Part shown: positions 45,998-58,890 of the stretch, one piece after another
Position numbering within the stretch: position 1 is the first letter of the stretch
Layout of the letters: every line of letters begins with the position of its first letter
Source: Anagrus nilaparvatae
Taxonomy: Eukaryota > Arthropoda > Insecta > Hymenoptera > Mymaridae
DNA length: 64,000 nucleotides
Assembly: GCA_022575985.1 (NCBI GenBank)
Contig: JAKSXM010000272.1
Span: 24,548,501 to 24,612,500 of the forward strand
Direction of reading: 5' to 3'
Notes under the pieces: generated by a model
What the model was told of the DNA's origin: nothing
Seen by the model: the letters and a program-made list of their open reading frames with translations, nothing else
Databases searched by the model: none
Position numbers and translations under genes: made by a program

Positions 45998-46923
45998 CTT
46001 GATCTCGACATCAAAACCAGACAGCTTAAGCTACGTTTAATAGTAATGGAACGTGAGAGTCTTGGGCTTAATGAACTTGTCTCTTCTGGTATCGCAAATT
46101 CCTCTGCTGCTGATTTCGCTAATTTTTTTCGCGTGTCTCCTACTACTTCTATCGATGAAGATGCTAGGTGTTAAAAAAAATGACAGTTTTCATGCCCACT
46201 GGATCATAAACAGGCCGTTACTTAGTGATTGGCAAATATTACCCTATATCTCAAAATTTTTTAGTTGACTTGCACCAAAAACCATTTGTAATTATCAATA
46301 TTATTAATATTATTCTACATATTACTTTATTTTATAAATTGTGTAAAACTCAGCAGTGTAAAACCACAAACTGGAATATCTTATAATATATCGTATTTGA
46401 ATAGTTATTTCACCTCTAGTTTATCAGATTGTCTCGATAACTCATCTTGTATACACAGTCACTTCTATATATAGGCAAAAAATTAGAAAATTTTCTAAAA
46501 AATAGTAATTTTACTCGTTTTGTAAATTTACGAAATAATCGAAAATTTTCAACGATAAAAAAATAAAAAAACTCACGATTTTTAACGATTTCGCAAATTT
46601 TTTCGCAGATTCTTTCTCGCAGATTTTCGCACTAATTTACAGAAGTTATTTTTATCAGTTTATATTTTTAATAATAGCTTGTACACTGTGAATTTGAATT
46701 TAAATTAATGGAGTTTAGCCTCAAGTTTAGCAAATGCTTTTATGTCTGAATTTAATTTTCTGCTGCTAACGATTATATCCAAGAAAATTTTCTAAGCTTT
46801 TAACAGTTTCGCGTATTAGCATTGTATAAAATGGCGAGTTACCAGATCTAAAATGATAATTTTTAGTCAAAAATCTGTTCTTTGAACTTTATTAACAAGT
46901 TTTTAATTGTAAATCTATTTATA

Positions 46924-47894
46924 AAACTTATAACCGGTTTGGGTGTTTACTAAAGTAAAGTTCTTGTAAATTGGTCATTCATTGGTGAATCTACCCTATA
47001 AGTATTGCACCAAGAAATATCACTTACTTTTTTGAAAACGTAGTTTGGTTTTAACTAAACTAACCGGTTCATTACCTCCGATTTAACACGTTTGAATTTA
47101 ATTTGCAAATCTTATCCAACACAAAAAATTTTTTATAAAACTTTTCTATTTTCCATTAGAGCTTGCATAAAATTTCAACTTTGGGGTTCAATAATTCAAA
47201 AATTAAGCGGTAAAAACACATTATTTTACGAATAATAAAGACTTATATCAAGTGGAAAGTTTTGGCTTCCTGGGCGGTAATGAATTAAAAAAATATGGAA
47301 ACAAAACATAAGCTATACAAGAATTAAAGATTGCAATTATCAACATATTAAAATAATTAAAATATTACACTGCATTTTTAAATTATTTCTTTTTTTCAAA
47401 AATATTTTAATTTTGAAATAAATAATATTTTAAAATACAATAATAATTATATAAGTACACTGTAAAAAGTGACTTCCTTATATTAACAAAAAAATTAGAA
47501 CATTCGAAAAATTAGTAAATTTTTGAAAAAATTTTTAAATATTCGAAAAAAATCGTAAATTTACTAAATTTAGTATATTAACAAAAAATTCGAGTATTTT
47601 CGATTTTTTTTGTGAATTCACAAGAAAATTTGATAATTTACAATTTTTTTCGTAAATTCACAAAAAAAAAATCGAGAATTCTCGAATTTTTCGATAATGC
47701 ACTAAATTTAGTAAATTTTCGATTTTTATCGAATATTCACAAACTTTTTTGTATATTTACTAATTTTTCGAAAACATTCTATTTTTTTTGTTAGTCTAAA
47801 GAAGTTACTTTTTACAGTGTAATAATCAAGAACTTTACTATAGTAAACATGTTCCATAGATTTAGGTTGTGTTTACACAATCCGGTTATAAGTT
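46924..47894. mobile_element. TIR element inserted in unit A
   Basis: The left AAACTTATAACCGGTTTGGG and the following TAAAGTAAAGTTCTTG are inverted at 47828-47894 (CAAGAACTTTACTATAGTAA and CAATCCGGTTATAAGTTT). The right copy has an extra ATGTTCCATAGATTTAGG piece. Related ends appear at about 50007 and 53706. Unit B lacks it at the corresponding site (near 54290). Confidence 0.7.
47458..47819. mobile_element. TA-flanked palindromic MITE
   Basis: The left CACTGTAAAAAGTGACTTC and right inverse GAAGTTACTTTTTACAGTG are flanked by TA (47456-47457 and 47820-47821). The interior is repeats of AAATTCGAAAAAT-type words that fold back over most of the 362 bp. Nested inside the element at 46924-47894. 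Confidence 0.75.
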
Positions 47895-48141
47895 TAATTT
47901 TATTTAATTAATTTCAAGCATTTAAAACAATTAAATTAATATTATTCTAAGTCTCATTTGACCCTCCTCCCTTTAAACTGAACAAATTTTACCCCCACCC
48001 CTTAATTTTCAAGTTCTTGCCTTTAGAAAAGATATAAATAGAAAATTTTAAGATTTACTTTGTCCTCTAAAAATAAACCAAACCAAAAAATTTATTGAGT
48101 TGATAGTTTTTAGTTTTTTCATATTGTAAATTTATATACCT

Positions 48142-48175
48142 TGCGACGTTTCGTCTATCAGCTAACTTCATCCGG
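48142..48175 (-). other. Degenerate hammerhead-like motif (unit A)
   Basis: On -: CCGGATGAAG, a short stem region TTAGCTGATAGAC, then GAAACGTCGC. It corresponds to the motif at 54497-54530 but the core CTGATGA is changed to CGGATGA, so self-cleavage is unlikely. Confidence 0.45.
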
Positions 48176-48763
48176 AATTATTAATTATTTTTTAAGTTAA
48201 TGTTTCAATAAAACAAATCTTGTTTTAAAATATTAATTTAAAAACACTTCATGATTCACGAGTAACAAATGAAACATCTCAAAAAGCAACCTTCAACTTA
48301 GTAAAATTTCTTTAATTTAAATTTCTTTAAATAAGGAATTATTATCTCAACCTTGCTCAAACGTGGATCTAATGTTATGCAAATGTATCAAAAACTTATT
48401 AATTTAAATCACTTATGGCTATTGTAGAGGATAAATTACCCTTTTTTCAATGTTTTGGGATAAATTACCCAATTTTTCAACTTTCTGAATTATTTGAGTG
48501 TAATTATGGGTTGGAAAGATAAAGCATCGGGGAAAACCCTTAATCCTCGACGTATACTGACTCAAGCATCTACGAGAAATGATGTGAATGTAGAGCAGAA
48601 TGAGAGAGTAAATAAGGACGGGAATATTCAAGTGAATGATTTGAATGGCGCGGGACTGCAACAAACACCACAGAACAATTAGTGTGGTATTTTTGTGCCC
48701 GGAATCGATTTACCTCCTTAAGTAATACAGGTTTTGGTTCAAGGCGTGTCGCATGGTCTTTCG

Positions 48764-51517
48764 GGTAGCGATCTTACTCGACACGAAAAAAATTGAACAC
48801 ATCACATTTGAACACCGAAATCAAAACACATAAATCTCAACACAGTAAAGGCTATGCCCAGATCTATATAGTGAATCGGCCCACGAAAGATATTTAAAAA
48901 CTAATTGTATTAGGTCAAAGTACACCTATAAAAATAGGATTCTGAAGTTTTCAGACCTCCAGATGCCTTCAGCTCTGATTGGCAGCCTATTAATGACAAA
49001 AAAAAAGTAAATTTTTAACGACTTTTTAGTCGTCTTTCTGATACTCCCGTGGTAAAACGATTCTGTCAAAATGATCTTGCGACCTCTCATTCAAAAGGTT
49101 AGACGATATACTTTCAGATAAAATTAATTTTAAATTTTATCCAAAATAAATTTTTTTTCTTCTTAAATTTCAACTTTGGCTGCGATTTAAAAAAAATTGA
49201 GAGATATGCCCATTCTATTTTTTTTTAAATAATGAAAAATAAAACAAATTTTCATTTGCGACCATCCGCGCTCAAAACTATTTGGGGCAACATGGTCAAA
49301 TACTTAAAAAACTGAAATTACTTTTGTTTTTAATTTTGCGATTTTTCGAAAAAGAACCCCGCCCAAGTGAATTTTTTGTATGTTTTAGATTTTATTATTC
49401 TGAAAAAATGTCTCCATGGACACAAAGCTCCAAAGTCTCAACTTTGGCTGCTACGGAGCTTGAAAGCCTCATAGCTCTATTACACAGGCACACAAAAAAA
49501 AATCACGTACCAGAGGGTAGATCCCCTGGTATAAGGGTTTTTGGTGGTGCTAAAACCGAATATGGCTAAAGAAATGCAATAAAGTTAGCCAATTTGCCCC
49601 CAGCGCCCCCATAAGCCCCCCAAAGAAGTGAAAAAAATTTTTCTTCTCGAAAAATGAAAATTGAACTATATACTCATGTTTTTTGGGACGTTTATTCCAA
49701 AAATTTATACAAAAAATGTTTTTCACCAACGTTTGGCCCTGTAGACGACACCAGTGCCCCCATTCATACCCCCCCCCCCCCAAACGGGTAAAAATATTTT
49801 TATTACAAAAATTAAAAATTAATATGAATTCTTATATTTTTTGGGACGATGAAACCAAAAATGAATATTAAAAATATTTTCTATCAAGGGCCACTGGGGT
49901 GGTTTACAGGGCCAAACATTGGTAGAAAATATTTTTAATATTCATTTTTGGTTTCACCGTCCCATAAAATATAAGATTTCATATTAATTTTTAATTTTTG
50001 TAATAAAAACTTATAACCGGTTTGTGTAAACACAACCTAAATGCATGGAACATGTTTACTTCCAAATGAGGACTAGATATAATACAAATGTTACTCAACA
50101 TTACAATACAATTTTCTATTGTTGTAATTTGTAATTATCACCTTACTAGTTGTTAAGATTCTAAACCCAAACTATTTTGATTCCCTAAACCTGAATTATT
50201 ATAAGTCCCTGAACCTGAATTATTCCAAGTCCCTAAATCGATATTATTCTAAGTCCATAAACCTATAAACCTGTAAGTCCTTAAGCCCAGATTTTTCAAA
50301 GTCTTTTAAAAGTATTTTATTTATTTATATATACTTCCCTAATTATTCTAAGTCTTATTTGACCCCCCCCCCCTTAAATAGGACAAATTTGACCCCCCCC
50401 CCCCCTTAATTTTCAAGTTCTGAAGTACCCCCTCCCTATAAACATGTTCCATGTTAAAATATTTTTACCCGTTTGGGGGGGGGGGTATGAATGGGGGCAC
50501 TGGTGTCGTCTACAGGGCCAAACGTTGGTGAAAAACATTTTTTGTATACATTTTTGGAATTAGCGTCCCAAAAAACATGAGTATATAGTTCAATTTTCAT
50601 TTTTCAAGAAAAAAAAATTTTTTCACTTCTTTGGGGGGCTTATGGGGGCGCTGGGGGAAAATTGGCTAACTTGATCGAACGGCCATTTCCTTTTCATTTG
50701 TGCGGGGTTCTTTTTCGAAAAATCGCAAAATTAAAAACAAAAGTAATTTCAGTTTTTTAAGTATTTGACCATGTTGCCCCAAATATTTTTGAGCGCGGAT
50801 GGTCGCAAATGAAAATTTGTTTTATTTTTCATTATTTAAAAAAAGAATAGAATGGGCATATCTCTCAATTTTTTTTAAATCGCTGCCAAATTTGAAATTT
50901 ATGAAGAAAAAAAATTTATTTTGGGCGGTTTACGATCTACCAATCAAAAGGATGCTTTCAAAAGTAATTTTATCTGAAAGTATATCGTCTAACCTTTTGA
51001 ATGAGAGGTCGCAAGATCATTTTGACAGAATCGTTTTACCACGGGAGTATCAGAAAGACGACTAAAAAGTCGTTAAAAATTTACTTTTTTTTTGTCATTA
51101 ATAGGCTGCCAATCAGAGTTGAAGGCATCTGGAATTCTGAAAACTTCAGAATCCTATTTTTTTTAGGTGTACTTTAACCTAATACATTTAGTTTTTAAAT
51201 ATCTTTCGTTGGCCGATTCACCATATAGATCCGGGCATAGCCTTTTTAACACCATTTATTGCACACGATTTAAATTGAACACAAAATTTTTCAGCACATT
51301 TTATTTGACACAAATTCAACACAAAAAACTGAAATTTAATTAGTTTTTACGTAATCTGCATAAAATATTTAATTTTGTGTTGAATAAAACGTGTCAAAAA
51401 ATTTGTGTTGGATTTAAATGGTGTGCAAAAAAATGTGTTAAAAAATAATGCGTGTTTTAATTTCGGTGTTCGAAAATTATGTGTTCAATTTTTTTTGTGT
51501 TGAACAAGATCGCTACC
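48764..51517. mobile_element. 2.75-kb fold-back element with 8-bp target duplication
   Basis: Inverted ends GGTAGCGATCTT (48764) and AAGATCGCTACC (ending 51517) with a perfect 8-bp duplication GTCTTTCG at 48756-48763 and 51518-51525. The arms of about 1.0 kb are inverted almost throughout: CACGAAAAAAATTGAACACAT, GACGACTAAAAAGTCGTTAA and GCCCCCCAAAGAAGTG-type words on both sides. The centre (49795-50455) has another hairpin (49800-49998) and poly-C/G tracts. It splits the duplicated IR tail. The duplication size suggests a hAT-type mover; no transposase inside. Confidence 0.85.
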
Positions 51518-52338
51518 GTCTTTCGCAAGGTGATCAGGCTTTTTTAGCCTCAGGGCTTTCGAATTCTTCGCGTCGAATGGGTTGTGGTGCTGTCGACGAC
51601 ATCGAGCGCGCGTGCAGAAAATTTTAGGTTGATCTCTTGATCTCGACATCGAAACTAGCTAGCTTAAGCTGCGCTTAATAGAAATGGAACGCGAGCGTCG
51701 TGAGCTTGATGAACCCGGTTCTTTTGGTGTCGCTCATTCCTCTTCTGCAGATTTCGATAATTTTTTTCGTTTGTCTACCCTAACCCCTCGTAATAATTCT
51801 ACTTCTACCGGTGAAGATGTTATGTTTTAAAATATACGACAGTTTCTATGCCAACTGGACCAAAAACAGGCTGTTGCTTATTGTTCGGGAAATTTTCTCA
51901 AATATTATGCCGTTTCTCGAAATTTTTTAGTTGACTTGCACCAAAAACCATTTGGAATTACCAATACTATTCTACATATGTATTACTTTATTTTGTAAAT
52001 TGTGTATCCCAGCAATGTAAAACTTCATTTTATGAGCCCTATAGCCCAGAACTTCTTAAATAGAATTTTACGGAATATCTTATGATATGTCGCATTTGAG
52101 TGGTTATTTCACCTCCAGCTTATCATATAATCTTGATAAGTCATCTTGTATACACAGTCGCTCCTAAAAATGTCACAAAATGGCAAAATGTTACAAAATT
52201 TTCTAAAAAAAATCGTAATTTTACTTATAATTTGTAGATTTTAACGTCTGTGTAAAAATTTAATAATAATAAATAGAAGTATTTTACGATCTTTACAGAC
52301 AAGGTGAAAATAAAATTTAATCAATTATTTGATTTTTG

Positions 52339-52378
52339 CTCGACGTTTCGGTTGAAGCCTTCAACCCTCATTCAGGAG
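52339..52378 (-). ncRNA. Hammerhead ribozyme motif, Penelope-element type
   Basis: On -: GCTC, core CTGAATGA (one extra A against CTGATGA), stem II GGTTGAAG-G-CTTCAACC (fully paired), GAAA, then CGTC and GAGC. GCTC and GAGC can pair as stem I across the cleavage site after GTC. In GAAACGTC, stem III shrinks to two base pairs, as described for hammerheads of Penelope-like elements (family knowledge). The extra A may reduce activity. Confidence 0.55.
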
Positions 52379-52643
52379 CTATAATTTATTAAAAAACAAT
52401 AATTAATAATTATTTACAAATTTTACAATTTTCTGTACATACTGTAACGTAATTTTACTTATTTTAGTAAATTTATTAAACAGTAGAAAATTTTCGACGA
52501 TAAAATCATAAATAACTCTCGATTTTTAACGAATTCACAAATTTTTTTGCCGATTTATGGTAGCACTAATTTACAGAAGTTATTTTTATCAGCGTATATT
52601 TATAATAGTAGCTTGTTCCCGGGACGCCTTGTAGCATTACAGT

Positions 52644-52970
52644 GGATCTACTCGGAACCTACACATTTCAATCTTGCACATCTATTTTCTTACACATATT
52701 ATTACACGAAAAAAATATTACACATTAAATAAATTACCAAAATAAATCTTACACAAGTGTAGGAAAATTAATAATTAAATATTTTATATATTTTTATAAT
52801 TTTCATATTGTTTTGCAATTAAAATATATAAAATATTTAATTATTGATTTTCCTACACTTGTGTAAGATTTATTTTGTTAATTTATTTAATGTGTAATAT
52901 TTTTTTCGTGTAATAAAATTTGTAAGAAAATAGATGTGCAAGATCGAAATGTGTAGGTTCCGAGTAGACC
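52644..52970. mobile_element. Palindromic MITE in unit B
   Basis: The left GGATCTACTCGGAACCTACA and right inverse TGTAGGTTCCGAGTAGACC have flanks CATTACAGT (52635-52643) and CATTACAAT (52971-52979), a probable 9-bp duplication with one change. The arms remain complementary nearly to the centre (TTACACAAGTGTAGGAAAAT words). Confidence 0.75.
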
Positions 52971-52979
52971 CATTACAAT

Positions 52980-54064
52980 TAGTCATTCAAATATCAAATA
53001 CATTTTTGTTTATTACTAATTACCTTGAAATCTTACAGCATAGGTTAAGTGATTTTAGGGACTTAGAATAATTTGGGTTTAGAATCTTAACACCTAAGGG
53101 AATTCAGCGTATAAATAGCACAAAAAATTATGGTCAAGGTCTTAAAAATTAAAAACAAAATATTTTTCGTTAAAAAATGGTAATAGTAAATAATTCTCCA
53201 AATCTGAAAGTTTTATATTAATTTTTAAGGATCTTATTCTAGTTCAAAGTGGTTTAATAAATATCAAATTCTCACCAACCGTTTTTGAAATTTCGTTATA
53301 AAATCGTTAAAAAACGTTAAAAAAAAAAAGATAGAGTTTTTGATTTAAAATTTCATGAAAAAATCGAATTTTAAGTCATATTTTGACAACAGGGCGTCAT
53401 TTCGCGGGAAAATTCAAATTCGATTCGTTTTTAACCCTAAACTGTGAATGGAAATACCCGAAAAGCTTGCAACTTAAAAAAAATTTTGTATTTCTAAAAA
53501 CTTTCCAAAAGTAATCAAGTTTAATATATAAAAATTTCCGGAAGGTACCTACTTTTCGTTATAAGAGGGTAAAACTAATTTTTGTGAATCTTCTATGTTT
53601 TTCAATTTTGGCTTATTATGATTTATTAAGTATTTTGCTTATTTCCCTCTTAGTCACGTGACCAAATGAAAATCTGACAAAAAACTTGAATTCTACGGGA
53701 AATTTTACTAGGGTATGTGTTTACACAAACCGTTTATAAGTTTTTCCTTTATGGTACCAACAGATTTGATGCTTTTTTATGTACGATTTTATTTACTTTT
53801 TTCTCTACCATCATTTTGTACCAATTTAGTAACAAATTCTATCTATTCTTGTTAGATGTATTACTGATTTTCACTGAAAATTTTTGCTGTCAGAACCTTT
53901 TTTATATTCATTCAATCCTATTCAACGCTAAAACTATTGTATTAAACCGGTATTAAACTATTGGATTAAAAAACTTTATTCTTAATTTGTTATATGTTTG
54001 GATTTGAATTTTCTGTTAAAATTTGCTAGATTTTATTAAAGTTATGGTATTGGTTTTGCAGAAT
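52980..54064. other. Remaining insert in unit B
   Basis: No gene seen. It contains the TAGGGACTTAGAATAATTTG short repeat (about 53053) and a TGTTTACACAAACCGTTTATAAG end (about 53719) related to the element at 46924-47894. Confidence 0.4.
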
Positions 54065-54496
54065 TTATTTAAAGTGAATTTGAATATTGAATTAATGGAG
54101 TTTAGCGAATGCTTTTATGTTTGAATTTAATTTACTGCTAAAGATAATCTCCAAGAAAGTTTTCTAAGCTTTTAACAGTTTCATGTATTCGTTTTAAAAA
54201 AATTGACAAGTTAACAGATCTAAAATGATAATTTTTAGTCAAAAATCTGTTTTTTGAACTTTATTAACAAGTTTGTAATTAGAAAACCTATCAATAATAC
54301 ACGGAAATCTGAATTCCACATAAATTCTTTTATTGACTTTAGAAGGCATGAAAATAGAAAATTTTAAGATTTATTTTGTCGGTTAAAAATAAGCCAAACC
54401 ACAAACTTTATTGAGTTGATAGTTTTTAGTTTCTTCATATTGTAAATGTATTTAACTTCATCAATGAAAGAAATTTTGTTTCAATTTAGATAAATT

Positions 54497-54530
54497 TGCG
54501 ACGTTTCGTCTATCAGCTAACTTCATCAGG
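54497..54530 (-). ncRNA. Hammerhead ribozyme-like motif (unit B)
   Basis: On -: TGC, intact core CTGATGA, a weak stem II region AGTTAGCTGATAGAC, then GAAACGTC and GCA. TGC/GCA give a 3-bp stem I. All invariant hammerhead bases (CUGAUGA ... GAAA ... GUC) are present. Stem II is only 2-3 bp, so activity is uncertain. Confidence 0.45.
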
Positions 54531-54855
54531 CATTATTAATTATTTTTTAAGTTTACGTTCCAATAAAACAAATATCTTGTTTTAAAATATTAACTTCAAA
54601 AGCAATTCACAATACACGAGTGAGAAATGAAACATCGCAAACGTATATTAAAATTAAAATAAAATATCTTTATTTGAGAAATAGAGGTTTAAAAAAAAGT
54701 AAATATAGTAAAATTTCTTTAATTTAAATTTGTTTAAATAAGGAATTAGTATTTCAACCTTGCTCAGACGTGGATCTAAAGTTACGCAAATATATCAAAA
54801 ATTTATTAATTTAACTCACTTATGGCTATTGTAGACGATAAACTACCCTTTTTTA

Positions 54856-56100
54856 ATTAATTTTTTTAGTCGTGTGATTTACCATATGAAATTTTATGAA
54901 CCATCCCTTGCTGATAAGTGCTGATAGAAGACTAATAATCCCTTGAATTATAAGTTACTTGAATTTTAAATTTTTTCAGGGAAGTTTATGAAAAAGATTG
55001 AAGTTAATTTGGTTCATCATTTTGGCGTCTTTGTAGTAAAAAATTAATTGTTTTATAATTGATGTTAATGGAGGAGAACACCTTTCAACCTAGTTAGAAA
55101 TTACTAGAAGACTTCCAAAATCATCTGGGTGTCTTGTAATAAATTGTTTTCAATAAAATATACACGAAAAACAGGTTTGCTACGGAAAAAATCTCTTTGG
55201 CGGCTGCCTAGTAAAGTCTAACTAGATTGAGAGCAGTTTACATCCATTAATATTCATTTCGAGAGAAACAATTTTCTACCACAAGACTGCCATAATGATG
55301 TGGCATATTATTTTGGCGGCTTTTTCGTAATAAATTGTTTATCTGATATTTAATGGTAATGGATAAGAAGTGCACTCAACCTAGAAATTACTAGAAGACT
55401 GTGAAAATCATTTGCGTCTCGAATATTTAACTTTTTAGTTACATATACTCATTTTTCTAGACGTAAATGTTTATTCAAATAGAAAATTGCTTTCCAATTT
55501 GACGGTGATGATTATGTTATATTCAATTTTTTGACAACTAATATCGATATGGCAGCCTGAAAACTCCCCCGAAACCGATTATTAATGAAAAATAATAAAA
55601 TTTATTGATTTGGATTTTTCACTTAAAACAATTATTTTCTGAATTTTCCGGTGAATGTTATGTTATTTTCAATTATTTTACATAAAATATCAATTTAGTG
55701 ACCCGAAAAACCCCTAGATATCAAATTGTATCATAAATAAATGAAAATAACATATTTTATTGATTTTGGTTAGCAGCCCCATTTTTCACAGTTAGTCGAT
55801 TATTTGTTTTGCGGCTAGCTTAACCTTCACTTTGCTCCTCTATATTTGCTTTTGCTTTATTGGCATTTATTTTCTGCCTTGTATTTTAAAAATTAGATAT
55901 TAAATGATTTAAAAGACGTTTTTTAATAATATTAATAATGATATACTTAACTGATTTTACTTAAATTTATATAACTTATCATATATTACTTAGAGTTGAT
56001 ATTATTATTGATTATTGATATTTTAATTGTATAGGATTATTGTATTATATGTACTTGTACATCTGATTTTATTGTAAATAAATAATATAAACTAAATTAA
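54856..56100. other. Unassigned stretch
   Basis: No gene. Words such as AAATTACTAGAAGACT recur at about 55105 and 55383, suggesting an old tandem repeat of about 280 bp (55080-55560). Confidence 0.4.
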
Positions 56101-56413
56101 TTGTCAAATTTTATTTTTTTAAAAACCTTATAAATGCCAATTTTTTTTTTTTTTAGGACGTAGTACTTAATTTCTTCCACTGAAAGTAGGAATATCTAAA
56201 ATTATCGTTTGTAAAGAATTTCTCCATCTGATACGAAATTTTTCAAAATTTTTTTTATTCAAAATTTTTCACATAAAAAAATTCAAAAAACACCATAATT
56301 GGTTCCTCATAGAGGAACCTTTGTGATAGATGAAATTTTGATTTTCGATATTTTGGCATATAAGCACGTTTTCAGACCTCAGGAAGCTAAAAAACCGGTT
56401 TTTAAAAAAAGTC

Positions 56414-56452
<39 letters not shown>

Positions 56453-58340
56453 ATGTATGTATGTCGCACTGTAACCGGTGATATTTCACAGCCAACACGA
56501 CATTAAGACCTATTTTTTTTTTCAAAATTTTTTTCACCAAAAAAGCTCGAGGTACTTTTTTTTTTTTTTAATTTGGATGTAATACCTCATTTATTTCCAC
56601 GAAAGTACTTATATTTTAAAGTATGGTTTTTACTCGATATCTCGAATCGGATACTTAATTTTCTGAAAATTTTTTTTCTAAAATTTTTTTCACAAAAAAA
56701 TACAAAAAATACCATTTTTTTTTTCTTTTTGGACGTAGTACCAAATTTATTTCCATGGAAGTACTAGTTTTAAGAACCGTATTTATTGTAATTTTTTGGA
56801 TTCGATACTTAATTTTTTCAAATTTTTTTTGATCAAAATTAAAAAAAAAGAAAAATAAAAAAAACTGCAATATTTTTTTTTTTTTTGGTGTAATACCTCA
56901 TTTAATTCTATGAAAGTACTAATATCTGAAAATATTGTAACTAGTGATATTTCAAAACCATTATCGAATTAAGACCTAATTTTTTTTCCAAACATTTTTT
57001 TATCAAAAAATCTCAAACTGCTTTTTTTTTTTTTAATTTGGATGTAATACCTCATTTATTTCCATGAAAGTACTTGTATTTGAAAGTATGGTTTACACAT
57101 GATATCTCAAATCGGATACTTAATTTTCTGAAAATTTTTTTCCTAAAATTTTTTTCACAAAAAAATACAAAAAATACCAATTATTTTTTTCTTTTTGGAC
57201 GTAGTACCTAATTTATTTCCATGGAAGTACTAGTTTTAGAAATATCATTTATTGTAATTTTTTGGACCTAATACTTAATTTTTTTTTAATTTTTTTGTCA
57301 AAATTTTTGTCGCCAAAAAATACAAAAAACGCCAAAATTTTTTTTATTTTAGGACGTAATACTTAATTTTTTCCCATGAAAATACGAATATCTAGAATTA
57401 TCGTTTTTAAAGGATCTCTCCATCTGATACGTAATTTTTCGAAATTTTTTTTTTCAAAATTTTTTACATTAAAAACTTAAAAAAATATTATCTTTTTATT
57501 GATGTAGTGCCGATTTTATTTCGCTGAAAGTATTAATACCTGGATTTATGAGTTTTGAAATTTTTTTGGGTATCAGGGGAAAGTTTATCCACTTTCTTTA
57601 TTAAATTTAGAATATTTAGCACAATTATTCTAATATTTTAATTTTTCATTAGGTAAAATAGAACATTGACAACATTTTGTTATTGCTAACGAGGAACCAT
57701 AGTGCGAATTACTTGGCAGCGTTTTTTTTTTTTTATTGGACGTATAGTACCTAATTTTTTTTTATGAAAGTACTAATCTCCAGAACTATCGTTTTTACTT
57801 GACATCTTGAATCTAATAGTTAATTTTTTTTGGTTCCTCATAGAGGAACCATTGTGATCGGTCAAAATTTTTTTTTTGATTTTTTGGTATATAAGCACGT
57901 TTTGAGACCTCAGGAAGCTAAAAACTCGGTATGTAATCGCTGATATTTCACAAACATTATGGAATTAAGACCTAATTTTTTTTTCAAAAATTTTTTCACT
58001 AAAAAAGTTCGAGGTACTTTTTTTTTTTTTAATTTGGATGTAATACCTCATTTATTTCCATGAAAGTACTTATATTTGAAAGTATGGTTTTCACATGATA
58101 TCTCGAATCGGATACTTAATTTTCTGAAATTTTTTTTTCTAAAATTTTTTTCACAAAAAAATACAAAAAATACCAATTTTTTTTTTCGTTTTGGACGTAG
58201 TACCTAATTTATTTCCATGGAAGTACTAGTTTTAAGAACCTTATTTATTGTAATTTTTTGGATCTGATACTTAATTTTTTCAAAATTTTTTTTGTCAAAA
58301 TTAAAAAAAAAGAAAAATAAAAAAAACTGCAATATTTTTT

Positions 58341-58890
58341 AAATTAATAATTTAGAACGTGACTTTTACGAGCATAATTTGTTGTTTATTAATTTTTAAA
58401 AAACATTAATCCAACGTTTCGATTACAATGTAATCTTTTTCAAGGCTGGAATAATATATGACATTAGTTTACCATAAATATACATAGAAATTTTTTACAA
58501 ACAAAAAAACTTACAAGATGGAATAGTTATTGACAAAACTGTTTTAAAAAATATCATAAAACGTTGTGATATGCATAATAACTATGTGTGACATAATTGA
58601 AACAATAACTGTAAAAAGATTTAATTATGCATGTATAGTCAAAATATAATTAAAAAAAAAAAAAAATAAATAAAAATTAACCTACGTATAGTTAAATGTA
58701 AAAATGTGAATATTGCACAAACAATGAATAGTACACATTGATAATATGGGAATCACTAATTTAAAAAAATGTAATATAAATAACATTAAATTATTAAAAC
58801 TCTATTGAAAAACAATACGTTATTATGTTTTTTAAAAATTAATAAACAACAAATTATACTCGTAAAAGTCACGCTCTAAATTATTAATTT
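58341..58890. mobile_element. 550-bp TIR element inserted in block B
   Basis: The left AAATTAATAATTTAGAACGT plus GACTTTTACGAG is inverted at the right as CTCGTAAAAGTCACGCTCTA and AATTATTAATTT; the arms are about 65 bp. Repeat sequence resumes at about 58952 with GCAATATTTTTTTT, the same words as just left of the element (58329-58340), so the whole insert probably reaches that point. Confidence 0.75.
58411..58449 (-). other. Degenerate hammerhead-like motif inside the 550-bp element
   Basis: On -: CCAGCCTTGAAAAA, a perfect hairpin GATTACA-TTGTAATC, then GAAACGTTGG. Stem II and GAAACGT are kept, but the CTGATGA core is lost. Confidence 0.4.

Larger units (their letters stand above)
45615..48484 (+). 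repeat. Tandem duplication, unit A (IR 3' end plus flank)
   Basis: Starts at TTCTGAATTATTTGAGTG in the IR tail and ends before the same words at 48484. All its parts (IR tail, 46030-46330, 46680-46920, 48010-48420) recur in order in unit B. The element at 46924-47894 is private to unit A. Confidence 0.8.
48485..54855 (+). repeat. Tandem duplication, unit B, expanded by insertions
   Basis: Same order as unit A: IR-tail copy 48485-48763, continued at 51518-52200 and 52440-52620, then 54065-54290 and 54350-54855. The gaps are a fold-back element (48764-51517), a hammerhead-bearing insert (about 52250-52440) and a further insert (about 52620-54060). Its coding part (48494-48682) matches the IR tail with scattered changes and ends in a stop. 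Confidence 0.75.

Noticed and set aside
56269..56481. Frames over the (GT)n(GTAT)n run
   Set aside because: Microsatellite translation, no gene evidence.
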